DNA from: Toxotes chatareus
Taxonomy: Eukaryota > Chordata > Actinopteri > Toxotidae
Length of the DNA stretch: 64,000 bases
NCBI GenBank assembly: GCA_016801885.1
Contig: JAFBJY010001454.1
Span: 62,001 to 126,000, forward strand
Direction of reading: 5' to 3'
Positions 1 through 10,960 of this stretch are shown here, one piece after another. The notes below the pieces were generated by a model that was not told where the DNA came from, made no database searches, and worked only from the letters and a program-made list of their open reading frames with translations. The first letter of the stretch is position 1. The number at the start of each line of letters is the position of its first letter. Made by a program: the position numbers and the translations under genes.

Positions 1-401
1 GTAATGGTCTGACTGGTCGCTGTTACTGGGAGGTCGAGTGGAGAGGAAGGGTTTATATATCAGTGAGTTACAGAGGAATCAGAAGGAAAGGAAAGAGAGA
101 ACTCTGTGTGTTTGGATGGAACAATCACTCCTGGAGTTTGTTCTGCTCTGATGATGGTTACTCTGTTTGTCACAATAACAGAGTGACACCTATCTCCTCC
201 TCTTCATCATCTTCCTCTGTCTCTGACAGAGTAGCAGTGTATGTGGACTGTCCTGCTGGCTCTCTGTCCTTCTACAGAGTCTCCTCTGACTCACTGATCC
301 ACCTCTACACCTTCAACACCACATTCACTGAACCGCTGTATCCTGGGTATGGGTTTGGAGTCAGGTGGTCTGGTTCCTCAGTGTCTCTGTGTAGAGTGTA
401 G
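1..401 (+). CDS. C-terminal B30.2 (PRY-SPRY) domain of an NLR-like or TRIM-like protein, 5' partial
   Basis: Reading frame 3 is open from the window edge to the TAG at 399-401 and encodes about 132 residues. It contains GRCYWEVEW at its start, then the SPRY strands CVFGWNNHSWSL, a serine-rich loop, VYVDCPAGSLSFYRV and a C-terminal FTEPLYPGYGF. These are signatures of the B30.2/SPRY ligand-binding fold. In fish this domain is commonly the last exon of FISNA-NACHT-type NLR (NLRC3-like) genes and of finTRIM and TRIM genes; it would act as a cytosolic recognition module. The upstream exons lie outside the window, so the parent family cannot be decided. The frame is undamaged, unlike almost everything else here. 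Confidence 0.85.
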   Translation, partial: NGLTGRCYWEVEWRGRVYISVSYRGIRRKGKRELCVFGWNNHSWSLFCSDDGYSVCHNNRVTPISSSSSSSSVSDRVAVYVDCPAGSLSFYRVSSDSLIHLYTFNTTFTEPLYPGYGFGVRWSGSSVSLCRV

Positions 402-929
402 CAGAGAGAGTATCCTCCTGTTAGAGAAACTCTCTTACTGTTGAACAGATAGTTCAGTCTGCACGTCTGTCTCTTTTATTCACACACCTTTTCAGATTCA
501 TATATTAAAGCAGTTTATTTGTTAAACTCTTCTAAATGATTCCTTGTAAACTTCTTCCTCTTCCAGTCCTTTAAAGATGGAAGCTACGATTATTACAGGA
601 GAAAATGTTGCTGACTTTTACATTTTTAAGATTCTAATTATGATCTTGTCCTTTCACATTAAAAGCATCATTGTGAACATCAGTGTTTTGTCTTTCTCTG
701 AATCTTGGGACAACTGAGCTGATTCAGCTCAAACTAAAATGCTGCCAAACTTTATCTGAAAGACCTGAAAAAAAAAAACAAAAAACGTTAACTTAAAACA
801 AAAGACTCAGAAAAGATGAGAGTGAAAACCAGCAGCTGAAATTTGACTTAAACAAGAAGCTGTGAAGTTTATTTGAAAAATGTTTAAAGAGTTTTTCAAT
901 TTAAGTCTGTCCTTTTTACCGTGTATACC

Positions 930-1440
930 TGGTCTTCACCCTGTTTTTCATGTTTTACAGTGAATCCTCTGGCTGCTGATAATACTTGTGTACTTTTACT
1001 GCTGATGTTGTCATTGGTCGTTTTCATTTTCACACTGCATCACATATTTCTGACAGTCCTTTCCCTTGTGATCCACATTGTCACCCTGGTTGTTGTGTTT
1101 TTAACAGTGCAGCCTAACTTCCACTTTACAATACATATGCTGGTTTTTATTATTTACATCATTATTTTTACATGTTCATTACACTGTTGTAATATTTTAC
1201 AGTGCATCCCCTGGTTGTAAGTCAGTCCAGAGCTCATCTATGACTGTCATTTGTTATTGGATATATCCTGTGTCACCTTTGTTGCCATTTTACACAGTGC
1301 ACAGCCTCCATTAAATTCTTTTACAGCGTATTTCCTGATAATCAATGTTAGATATTTTTAAAGGGCATCTCCTATTTATCATTTTACAGTGATCCTTTTA
1401 GTTGTCACATTTCTTACAGAGTATTGATGGAAGAATACAT
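930..1440 (+). repeat. Irregular repeat of TTTTACAGTG-type blocks
   Basis: The motif TTTTACAGTG or close variants (TTTAACAGTG, TTTACACAGTG, TTTTACAGCG) recurs about eight times at uneven spacing, each followed by a short C/T-rich block such as ATCCTCTGG or ATCCCCTGG. It looks like a diverged minisatellite. The open frame across part of it is very hydrophobic and has no family resemblance, so it is not called as coding. Confidence 0.4.
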
Positions 1441-1508
1441 GGAACATTATTCAAACTATGACCAGTCCTCATCTTCCTGCTGATGCCATCAATACTGATT
1501 GGTACATA

Positions 1509-1565
1509 TTGTCATCATCTGCCGCTTATCTGGGTCCCAGGTCGCGGGGACAGCTCCCTTGAGTC
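1509..1565 (+). repeat. Interspersed-repeat fragment (CCGCTTATCTGGGTC core)
   Basis: The string CATCTGCCGCTTATCTGGGT, followed by CCCAGGTCGCGGGGACAGC, matches a short dispersed motif often seen in teleost genomes at the ends of repeat copies. Nothing around it allows a family name. Confidence 0.35.
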
Positions 1566-3369
1566 CACAATGCACTGAAGTCCTACAGCTCCTCCCACAA
1601 GTGGTGAGCCTATCCTAATAAGTGAGTCCTATTGGACACTTGTCAGTGTGACCACTGGAGGGCAGTAAACTCTCTGATTATTTGTCCATCAGTCAGACAT
1701 CAGTATTTATAGCAGTGTAATAATATGTGTGTTCACATACTGAGAGTCATTATCAGACTGATGAACATTAGAGCTAAAATAAGTCAGTAAATGTGGAATA
1801 ATGTCAGTGTGAACATCAGTATCATTGTCAGTGCTGTGTGTGCAGAGTTGTAGTTACTGACAATGACCACTGAAGGGCAGAAGACTCCTGTTCAGTCAAC
1901 ACTAAAGACTGAGAAGCAACAATAAATAAACAAAACTAATCAGATCAGATGATCAGTCAATAAACATGTTTACACGTGTTGATAGAAAATGTGGAGGGTT
2001 GAAGAACTGCATGAGGAGAAGGAGCCTCAGGGGAACTGATGTGACTCTGGACGATTCTCACTCTATTTCATTTGTGTTTAGGCGAATTGGATGAATAATG
2101 TAAAGAGATCAGTGGGGTGTCTTGCATTGACTCTGAGCTGGACCACAGAGGAGCATCTGAATTTCATCTGTGAATCCAAACATTGTGGTTGAAGAGGTTT
2201 TAAAGTCACTTTGAGAGAGCCTGTCGCCCGAGTGGGGGCATTGGAGCATTGTGTTTCCCCATTACACCCCTACACTTCCCAAAATGACTTTTCAAGTAAA
2301 AGAAGAAAATGAGATACATTAACAGCCTGTGTGTTCACTGCAGAATGTGAAAAACCTTCAGGAGCACTGAGGAAAGTTTTACTGGGTGTTGCATCCTCAC
2401 TCTCTCCCTGAGCACTTTGTTGGCTGGAGTATTATAAACCCTAAGCCCTCCCAAGATCAACCAATTTACAATCAATGCATTAAATGACATCTCTGGTCAC
2501 CACATCTTCATAATCAGGTCCCACATTAAACCCACAACAAAACACAAATCATCATTTCAATAATTCACTCATACCTGCTTCATCATATCATCCATTATAT
2601 TAATACCCAGGGTGGAAGTAACGAATTACAAATACTCATGTTAGTGTAATTCAGTAGTTTTCTTAAATACCGAGTACCTGAGTATATTTTAAGCCAGTAA
2701 TTTTATATGTACTAAAGTACAAATTTAACTAAATAATCTACTTACGCTATTTGTAAAATCACAATTAGTTAACCGAGTACACTTAAATGTTTGAATAAAG
2801 ACCGGCCTTTCCTTAGTCCCTATATGTCAAAGTCAAGGCCCACGGGCCACATCCGGCCCGCAAAAGAATTTTCTATGGGCCCCGGTCATAGAAAATTCGA
2901 AAATATTCGAATGTTCAAAATATTTGATTAGTATAAGAACTGCCCGCTGGTCAGCAGCCACCACTGCCGTTTTGCGCGCGCCAATACCACATTACCCACA
3001 ATGCAACGGTAGCGAGACTCACTGCAGTGCTAGCCTGGTTGTCATGACTACCAAAACTCTCCGCGCTATTGCAGTGCAGCAAGCGGGCATCGCTTTTAAT
3101 TATCCATCAGCAGTCAGAGCAGATGTCGACTTTCAGCTACCCCCTCCCTAAAAAATGGCTAAACGGAAGGTGGACACTTGAAATTACTAACAGAGCCATA
3201 AGACAATATTGTGTAGTGTCAGATTTTGTGCAATATGTTTGTATATTTTTTCTAAGTGTGCAAATCCCATTGTGTTCTGTTTTATGTTCTGCTTATCCTA
3301 GACCTGATTCTCTGTTTGCTTCTGTATCTCACTCACCCCCTCCCAACTCCCTCACACACACACAGCTCC

Positions 3370-4496
3370 ACTATCTCCTACACACACACCTCTACTCTGC
3401 CACATGCACACTCCTGCATCGTTCCCCATGCTGCTCTCCCACATACACACACTCACACACGCACGCGCTCCCTTACTCTGTCTCTCAGGAAGCTCTCTGT
3501 CAGAGCACAGCCCATTTGCAACTGTGGGTGTCCTTGGCACCACACTAAACCTCAAAGGTATAAGTCCCTCTGTCCCGCACATTATTCCCCATTGTTCCCC
3601 CCATATACAGATGACCATGCTCCTGTTGCTCCCCTTGTGACTCCCCATTTTTTTACTCATCTGTGTGCTCCTGTGAATGTGCTGTACTCATGTCATACTC
3701 ACTCCTGTCATACCTGTTGCTAATTTTGAGGTAGTCTCAAAAGTTTTTAAGAGAGCAAATGACAGAAATTCAGGTCCCATTGAAAATAAAATGCGATGAA
3801 GCGTATTTAAAATGGACAAGCAATGATACACCTTAGATAAGCAATGATCCCAAGAGAGACGAAGCCAGCCAAATTCTAGGAAAAAGACAAATTTGACGTA
3901 GCAGTTGACGCTGGCTAAAAGTGCACCAACCAGACAAAGGGAAAAATGAAAAAGACATGCCAATTCACGCCCAGTAATGTCCTTGGGATGGGTACAACCC
4001 CAGGTATATAATATGATGTATCTTTTGAGATTTTCAGATGCTCCTGCAGGACTTCTCATGCTTGTAGACTATGTGTTTGTAGAATAAAGCTTTCTGGATT
4101 CAACCTCTCTGATCTCCGGCACCTGATTGACTCTGTGCATTTTTCTCTGAAGAAGATTTGAACACTTAGAATTTTTCGAGAAGACAAAACTTAAGAGAGA
4201 TAAGATTAAGGTGTGGGGACTCAGCCGGACCTGGACCCAGCTTCAACTGGCCCTTGACTGGGTCTATCGCCTGGCCCAAAAAATCCACATCAATTGCTTT
4301 ATTCATTTAATGTACAGGACATGTGATTTCTCTTCAAAGGAAGTTTGTTTTGTCTATGTGCCTGTTGAAAATGTTTTCACTGGAAATTACTGACAGAGCC
4401 ATAAAAAATACTGGATTATTCATTTAAACATTAGCCTAAATAGTATACACCTTGTTAGGTATTGGTTCAATAGGCTATGTGTAATCATTTCAATAT
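3370..4496 (+). repeat. 1.1-kb direct repeat, copy A, with LTR-like signals
   Basis: The segment is nearly identical to 4828-5960, differing by scattered small indels. It starts ACTATCTCCTACACACACAC and ends TGTGTAATCATTTCAATATG. It contains a TATATAATATGATG box (4004-4017) and an AATAAA (4083-4088) about 75 bp downstream, a promoter/polyadenylation layout like that of an LTR. The hAT motif GAAATTACT.ACAGAGCCATAA occurs before it (about 3180) and again inside it (about 4384), suggesting an LTR-like insertion into the hAT followed by duplication. Short open frames inside differ between copies and are not credible genes. Confidence 0.7.
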
Positions 4497-4827
4497 GGCT
4501 TCCCGACGTTGACTACATGCAAGCTCGAAGAATGAAGGACATGCTAGACATCCAGTGACATCCTAAACTTGATCTTTCTGCCAATGACCTGTTCATCTCT
4601 CACGAAAGACTGATGTCTCTCTATGGTAATCCTCAAGTGATGCTCAAAGCCTTCCTATCATGGCATCAGTTCAAAGCTCTCTGATAAAATTTACCTTGAC
4701 CTGAAGATAATATTCTCTCAGTGAGATAACTTCTAAGGTCAATTCTTCTCCCAAATGACTCTGACTACTGCTAGAATGAGATTTGTCTATTAAAGCACTT
4801 AAGACTAATTGGCGGACATCAGAGATG
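4497..4827 (+). other. Spacer between the two 1.1-kb repeats
   Basis: These 331 bp are unique within the window and separate copies A and B. A short degenerate coding flavour is visible (CTACATGCAAGCTCGAAGAA onward) but no family could be recognised. If the two repeats were ever LTRs, this would be the remnant of the internal region. Confidence 0.4.
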
Positions 4828-5960
4828 AAATCACTATCTCCTACACACACACCTCTACTCTGCCACATGCACACTCCTGCATCGTTCCCCATGCTGCTCT
4901 CCCACATACACACACTCACACACGCACGCTCCCTTACTCTGTCTCTCAGGAAGCTCTCTGTCAGAGCACAGCCCATTTGCAACTGTGGGTGTCCTTGGCA
5001 CCACACTAAACCTCAAAGGTATAAGTCCCTCTGTCCCGTACATTATTCCCCATTGTTCCCCATATACAGATGACCATGCTCCTGTTGCTCCCCTTGTGAC
5101 TCCCAATTTTTACTCATCTGTGTATGCTCCTGTGAATGTGCTGTACTCATGTCATACTCACTCCTGTCATACCTGTTGCTAATTTTGAGGTAGTCTCAAA
5201 AGTTTTTAAGAGAGCAAATGACAGAAATTCAGGTCCCATTGAAAATAAAATGCGATATGAAGCGTATTTAAAATGGACAAGCAATGATACACTAGATAAG
5301 CAATGATCCCAAGAGAGAAGGCCAGCCAAATTCTAGGAAAAAGACAAATTTGACGTAGCAGTTGACGCTGGCTAAAAAAGTGCACCAACCAGACAAAGGA
5401 AAATGAAAAAAGACATGCCAATTCACGCCCAGTAATGTCCTTGGGATGGGTACAACCCCAGGTATATAATATGATGTATCTTTTGAGATTTTCAGATGCT
5501 CCTGGAACTTCTCATGCTTGTAGACTATGTGTTTTGTAGAGAATAAAGCTTTCTGGATTCAACCTCTCTGATCTCCGACACCTGATTGACTCTGTGCATT
5601 TTTCTCTGAAGAAGATTTGAACACACTTAGAATTTTAGAAGAAGACAAAGCTTAAGAAGATAAGATTAGTGTGGGACTCAGCGGGACCTGGACCAGCTTC
5701 AACTGGCCCTTGACTGGGTCTATCGCCTCAGCCCGAAAATCCACGTGGTGCTTTATTCATTTAATAGCCTGGGACATGATTTCTCTCTTCAAGGAAGTTT
5801 GTTTTTTGTCTATGTGCCCTGTTGAAAATGTTTTTCACTGGAAATTACAACAGAGCCATAAAAATACTGGATTATTCATTTTAAACATTAGCCTAAATAG
5901 TATACACCTTGTTAGTATTATTGGTTCCAATGGGCTACTATGTGTAATCATTTCAATATG
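4828..5960 (+). repeat. 1.1-kb direct repeat, copy B, with LTR-like signals
   Basis: This is the second copy of 3370-4496, again with TATATAATATGATG (5463-5476) and AATAAA (5542-5547). Its right edge runs directly into the native hAT 3' end (TTTTTAATAAACACTGAATC and onward), whereas copy A runs into the unique spacer. This supports copy B as the original and copy A as the duplicate. Confidence 0.7.
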
Positions 5961-6269
5961 TTTTTAATAAACACTGAATCAAGCTGGCCCTTGGCTTGTA
6001 GCAAATTTGTTTTTGGCCCTCTGTGTATTTGACTTTGACATCCCTGCCTTAGCCAATACATATATCAGTCATAAATTGACCAATCAAAACCCTGATATTC
6101 AGAGGCGACAGGCGTCCCACTTAGCTGCAGGCTTTGGAGAGCTGGTAATGAGTGCGATTATTATTATGGACTTAAGTCAAGAGATGCAAGACTGCAACAC
6201 AGAAGACTCGTAATGTGAGAAGAAATACCAGAGGGCGGGTTCGTGGCACGCACCTGGAGGAGCTGTTCA

Positions 6270-6388
6270 TGTACACACAGGGAGAAAGGAGACAGCGTGT
6301 AATGAAATGCAAACTTTGTTTGCCATCTCTGTAGTGATATCTGCTTACAAGAATTCAACCTCCAATCTCAAAAACACATTATGGTAAG
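6270..6388 (+). pseudogene. BED-type zinc-finger exon of a ZBED-like hAT transposase (degraded)
   Basis: Translation around 6300 gives MKCKLCLPSL, and after an in-frame stop and a frame slip the TSNLKNTL-type tail of a BED finger (C-x2-C followed by H-rich end). A good donor, ATG|GTAAGAAG, ends it at 6384. BED fingers sit at the N-terminus of hAT transposases and their domesticated ZBED relatives, where they bind the element ends. The exon is 220 bp upstream of the central transposase frame and in the same orientation. Confidence 0.5.
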
Positions 6389-6599
6389 AAGTGTATATCT
6401 ATATTTATGTGATATTATTTTCTAGCATGTTTAACGTAATATGCATAATAATGCATAGAATATGATAATGCTGTTGGTCTTGGATTCAAGTAAGGCTGAG
6501 CTAGCTAACATGTGCATTAGCATGCCAGTATGCATAACTTATTTTAGGAATGAATGCAAAATATAACGTTATGATAAAAGTCAAATCAAAAACATTTAG

Positions 6600-7388
6600 G
6601 CCTCCTAGAACCGCTGGGGCAGCAGCAGACATTCAGTTGGTGCAACAAGCTATGTTGCAACCTCAAGCCAAAGTCATCTCCAGAACCAGAATCTGTGGCC
6701 GCTGCTGATGACATGAAGACGACCATAACTGCAGAATTGGATAAAGCCAAATTTGTTTGCAACCACCGCTGACTGTTGGTCAGCTCATCAAAAAGTTACC
6801 TTGGTGTCACTTGCCATTGGAAGTGTCATTGGGAAGAAGATCTGCAGCTCTATCATGTAAAAGATTGAGTGGGTCTCATACATTTGACAGTGTTGCTGGT
6901 GCTCTTGATGATGTCCACTGCCAATACAAGATTAGAGACAAAGTTGTAAGGACCACAAGTGATAGTGAATCCAACTTCAAAGCGTTCCATGTGTTTGGGA
7001 CACAGAAAGATGCAGAGGTAGATGAGGATGAAGGAGATTTGGATGCTCTTGGTGTGAGTGATGAAGGTAAATATCATGATGCAAGCACAATCCTGGATGG
7101 AGATTCTGGTATGGAATATCAACTACCCCTCATCAATGATGTGCATGTCACCTGCTAAATCTTGTGGCAACAACAGATGCTACCCTTGCTGAGTGTATGA
7201 ATGACACCTACAAGAGGCTTCTCCTTGCAACCTTTGCAAAATGCCAGGGCATTTGGAACAAAACTGGACCATCTCATTTGGCCAGTGAAGTGATAGAGGA
7301 CAAGTGTGGACTACAGATCATTAAGCCCCAATACAACATGGTGGAATTCAACCTATCTTGCCATTGGAAGAATAATACGCATCACTGA
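6600..7388 (+). pseudogene. hAT transposase, central catalytic-region fragment
   Basis: Two overlapping frames (6757-7158 and 7164-7388) together match the middle of ZBED-like hAT transposases: VVRTTSDSESNFKAF (the region holding a catalytic Asp), then YQLPLINDVHVTC, LLATFAKCQGIWNK and DKCGLQIIKPQYN. The two frames are offset, so at least one frameshift separates them, and the upstream part (from 6620) is in further frames with stops. Downstream homology stops at about 7400, where a LINE has inserted, and resumes at 11.5 kb. Non-functional. Confidence 0.7.
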
Positions 7389-7389
7389 T

Positions 7390-7800
7390 GAATAGAGGTG
7401 TGCAAAACCCAATATTTTGATTTATATTAGTACATTTTAACAGTTTCATATCAATATCCTAGTTCCATATATCGATATTCCTCCGGACATGGATGTGGCG
7501 GTGTAGTTTCACAGGTCAGTGCAGAAAATGGGGGCAGCTCTTCTTCTACAGCGCATTTACTTTTGTTTTTCAGAACAGAGAGGAATGAGACTTTTTTTGG
7601 TGGGCATGCGTCATTACGTGTGCAGCCTGTTACTGGTAGCTCCTGATTTTCTTTCACTTCTTTCTATATTTTTCTTATCTTTTTCGGTACTTTCCGATAT
7701 TTTCTTTAACATGTTAGATTACTCTTTTTTTACTTCATAAAATCATGTGGGTGGTGAGATTTTTGGGGCTTTTGTTTGTCGTAGCGCAACTTTTTTTTGG
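7390..7800. other. Non-coding junction between hAT transposase and LINE
   Basis: No recognisable coding homology. It contains T-rich tracts and the likely boundary of the LINE insertion, which cannot be fixed because no target duplication was found. Confidence 0.35.
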
Positions 7801-8027
7801 TGTAGCGACACAACAACTCCACACAGCCCGCATTGTTTACATCAGGGATCAGCTGATCGACCTCATTGACCAGGCGAGAGGATATCCCTGCTGAAATTTG
7901 GCAAAAGACACACCGGGATGCAGAGGGAGATCGAAGGAGAAGTTTGAACGTGAGATCCCGCCAATAATAAGATGGACAAGCTGATGCCGCTGGCCCAGAG
8001 GCGTTCAGAGCTGGCAACAAGGAGGAG

Positions 8028-9820
8028 GTGCGGAAAATACAGGTAACCCTGAAATCCAGAGAGGCCAAGGAGAAGTACAGGAAGAAGTTGGAGGGGAAAC
8101 TTCAGCATAACAACATGAGAGAGGTGTGGAGTGGCATGAGGACCATCACTGGTTACCAGCCAAGAAACGGCGGAGGAGCTGACGGCAGCGTGGAATGGGC
8201 AAATGAGCTGAATCTGTTTTTTTAACAGATTTGACAGAGTGACCCCAGATCACCCCCTAGCAGACTCTGCAGTACAATGGCAACCATCAACTCCACTTTC
8301 TCTCCCTCCCCCCTCCTCTTCTTGCTTTCCCTCATCTCCATATGAAGACCTCACTCTCCCCTCCTCCCCTGACTCCCCTGACTGCACTCAACAGAGAAGC
8401 ACATACACCCCTCCCCTACCTGACACCTCCACACTGAGCTTCACTGCTGACCAGGTGAGAAGACAGCTGCACAGACTCCATGCAGGCAAGTCGGCAGGCC
8501 CGGATGGCGTGAGCCCAAGGGCCCCGAAGACTTGTGCCCCCCAGCTATGTGGAGTTTTTCATTATGTCTTCAACATGAGTCTCAGTCTTCAGAAGGTCCC
8601 CATGCTGTGGAAGACATCATGCCTTGTGCCTGTACTAAAGACACCGCGTCCCAGCGACCTCAAGGATTACAGGCCTGTTGCAATGACGTCACACATCATG
8701 AAGACTCTGGAGAGACTCATCCTGGAGCAGCTCCGGCCTATGGTCCAACCACTGTTGGACCCCCTTCAATTTGCCTACCAGCCCCGTCTCGGAGTGGACG
8801 ACGCCATCATCTACCTGCTCAACCAAGTCTACACCCACCTGGACAAGCCCTGTGAGGGTCATGTTTTTTGACTTCTCCAGTGCATTTGACACCATCAGGC
8901 CGACTCTACTGGGTGATAAGCTGACAACGATGCAGGTGGATGCCCCACTGGTGTCCTGGATTGTGGACTACCTGACTGGCAGACCACAGTACGTGCGCTT
9001 GCAGTGCTGTATGTCAGACAGAGTGATCAGCAACACCGGGGCTCCGCAGGGGACCGTCCTCTCTCCTTTGCTCTTTACTCTTTACACCACTGATTTCAAA
9101 TACTGCACAGAGACCTGCCACTTTCAGAAGTTTTCTGACGACTCTGCAGTAGTAGGATGTATTTCAGGTGGTGATGAGAGTGAGTACAGGACTGTGGTGG
9201 ACAACTTTGTCACGTGGAGCAGGACAAACCACCTGCAGCTCAATGTGACAAAGATAAAGGAACTGGTGGTGAACTTGAGGAGGACCAAGGCTACAGTGAC
9301 CCCTGTTACCATTCAAGGGGTCAGTGTGGACATGGTGGAGGAGTACAGGTACCTGGGGGTGTACCTGGATTGCAAACTGGACTGGTCCAAAAACGTGGAC
9401 AATGTGTACAAAAAGGGCCAGAGCCGTCTCTATTATCTGAGACGGCTAAGGTCCTTCAACATCTGCCGAATGATGCTGCGGATGTTCTGTGAGTCTGTGG
9501 TGGCCAGTGCCATCCTGTACGCTGTTGCCTGCTGGGGCAGCAGTCTGAGGGTAAAGGACACTAACAGACTCAATAAGATCATCAAGAAGGCCAGCCATGT
9601 TGTGGAGGAGGAACTGGACTCACTAAATACAGTGTTGGAGAGAAGAGTGTTGTCCAAAGTTAGGACAATATTGGACTCTCCTTCACACCCTCTCCACCAT
9701 GTGCTGATCAGTCACAGAAGCTCGTTCAGCAACAGACTCATTGTTCCACGCTGCACAACAGAGCGACACAGGAAATCATTCCTGCCTGTCGCAATCAAGA
9801 TATATAATTCAGAACTCTAA
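8028..9820 (+). pseudogene. LINE reverse transcriptase ORF2 remnant (endonuclease missing, one frameshift)
   Basis: RT would copy LINE RNA at a nicked target. Frame 1 from 8239 carries the N-terminal RT blocks (HAGKSAGPDGVSPRAPK, LKDYRPVAMTSHIMKTLERL, FAYQPRLGVDDA). Translation then shifts frame at the run GTTTTTTG (8863-8870) into frame 2 with catalytic FFDFSSAFDT, GAPQGTVLSPLLFTLYTTDF and KFSDDSAVVG. The active-site box is FSDD rather than YADD, normal for this LINE group. The C-terminal part, including EEYRYLGVYLD and RRLRSFN, is uninterrupted to the stop at 9820. The upstream frame 8028-8225 holds the pre-RT linker (REAKEKYRKKLEGKLQ). With no endonuclease and a frameshift it is dead. Confidence 0.8.
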
Positions 9821-9950
9821 AAAAAAAATTTGAAAAAAAAAGACTCATGTATACTGTGTATACATCATTTTTAAACAGTTAAACCACATACCTCATGTAT
9901 ATAATGCAAATAAGAAGATGTCTTTATGTTTTTTCTATTTTATTATATAT

Positions 9951-10740
9951 TTCAGGTGGTGATGAGAGTGAGTACAGGACGGTTGTGGACAACTTTGTCA
10001 CATGGAGCAAGATAAACCACCTGCAGCTCAATGTGATGAAGACAAAAGAACTGGTGATGAACTTGAGGAGGACCAAGGCTACAGCGATCCCTGTCAACAT
10101 TCAAGGGGTCAATGTGGACATGGTGGAGGAGTACAGGTACTTGGGGGTGTACCTAGATCACAAACTAGACTGGTCCAAAAACGTGGACACTGTTTACAGA
10201 AAAGCCCAGAGCCGTCTCTATTTTCTGAGGCGGCTAAGGTCCTTTAACATCTACCGGACGATGCTGCGGATGTTCTATGAGTCTGTGGTGGCCAGTGCCA
10301 TCCTGTACGCTGTTGTCTGCTGGGGCAGCAGCCTGAAGGTGAAGGACACTAACAGAAGATCATCAGGAAGGCCAGCCATGTTGTGGGGGAGGAACTGGAC
10401 TCACTGAATACAGTGTTGAAGAGAAGAGTGTTGTCCAAATTTAGGACAATATTGGACTCTCCTTCACACCCTCTCCACCATGTGCTGATTAGTCACAGAA
10501 GCTCGTTCAGCAACAGACTAATTGTTCCTCGCTGCACAACAGAGCGACACAGGAAATCATTCCTGCCTGTCACAATCAAACTATATAACTCTGTACTGTA
10601 AGAATCACAGACTCATGTATACTGTGTATACTTCATTTTTAAACTATCAACCACAAACCTCATGTACATATCTGCAAATATTCAAATATTAAGATGTCTT
10701 ATTTTTTCTATTTTTATATTATTTGTATATATTGTTCTGT
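9951..10740 (+). repeat. Tandem duplicate of the LINE 3' end (RT C-terminus plus 3' UTR)
   Basis: Position 9951 onward repeats 9162 onward at an offset of 789 bp: SGGDESEYRTVVDNFVTW down to RHRKSFLP and the CATGTATACTGTGTATAC UTR. The second copy has lost 8 bases at about 10,352 (in the NRLNKI segment), shifting the frame into 10,383-10,601. The junction reads TATATATTTCAG|GTGGTGATGAG, so the UTR joins the coding region at a short shared TTCAGG. This suggests unequal exchange at microhomology, though the junction also resembles a splice acceptor. Confidence 0.8.
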
Positions 10741-10960
10741 TTGATATTGGAGTTATTGCAATATTTTTACTTGATTTTCATTATACTATACTTTTATTTT
10801 TATTTTATTTTGTTTTTCACTTCACTTATTTATTCTAGAAATTTTTTTTCTCTTACCACACACTATGTGCAATTTTCCTCTGCGTTTTCAACTGGGAGTT
10901 AAGTAACAGTAAGAATTTCCCTACGGGGATTAATAAAGTTATTCTGATTCTGATTAACTT

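Larger units (their letters stand above)
402..2818. other. 3' UTR then non-coding spacer
   Basis: The first few hundred bases are presumably the 3' UTR of the B30.2 gene (ATTAAA at about 504, low coding potential). The rest is AT-rich with stops in all frames. It contains the irregular TTTTACAG repeats at 930-1440 and a small repeat fragment at 1509-1565, listed separately. I see no other gene. Confidence 0.5.
2819..6045 (+). mobile_element. Non-autonomous hAT-type TIR element
   Basis: The left end reads TATGTCAAAGTCAAGGCCCA, followed by CGGGCCACATCCGGCCCGC. The right end reads GTATTTGACTTTGACATCCC, so the two carry inverted TGTCAAAGTCAA termini. CCTTAG lies just outside both ends (2811-2816 and 6046-6051), compatible with a decayed 8-bp hAT target duplication. 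GGCCCGC-rich subterminal sequence is typical of a widespread vertebrate hAT group. No transposase frame survives inside. The interior is a mosaic dominated by two 1.1-kb direct repeats. Family assignment is inferred from the ends only. Confidence 0.65.
7800..10960 (+). mobile_element. Rex1/CR1-type non-LTR retrotransposon with internal deletion and 3' duplication
   Basis: The element starts near 7830 with the usual leader coding ARIVYIRDQLIDLI and ends at about 10,960 with GGGGATTAATAAAGTTATTC plus a CTGATTCTGATT tail, the 3' end style of fish Rex-type LINEs. The endonuclease domain is missing: the leader joins directly to the linker before the RT at about 8020. The RT is largely open. The 3' 790 bp, including the RT C-terminus, is duplicated in tandem. 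It interrupts a ZBED-like hAT transposase. The clade name is based on RT motifs and the tail. Confidence 0.75.

Noticed and set aside
921..1220. 99-codon hydrophobic frame, possible membrane protein
   Set aside because: It lies across an irregular TTTTACAG repeat, has no signal of a family, and composition alone explains the hydrophobicity.
3069..3723. Overlapping 155-159 codon frames
   Set aside because: They are CAC/CTC-rich low-complexity text and differ between the duplicated copies by frame-disrupting indels.
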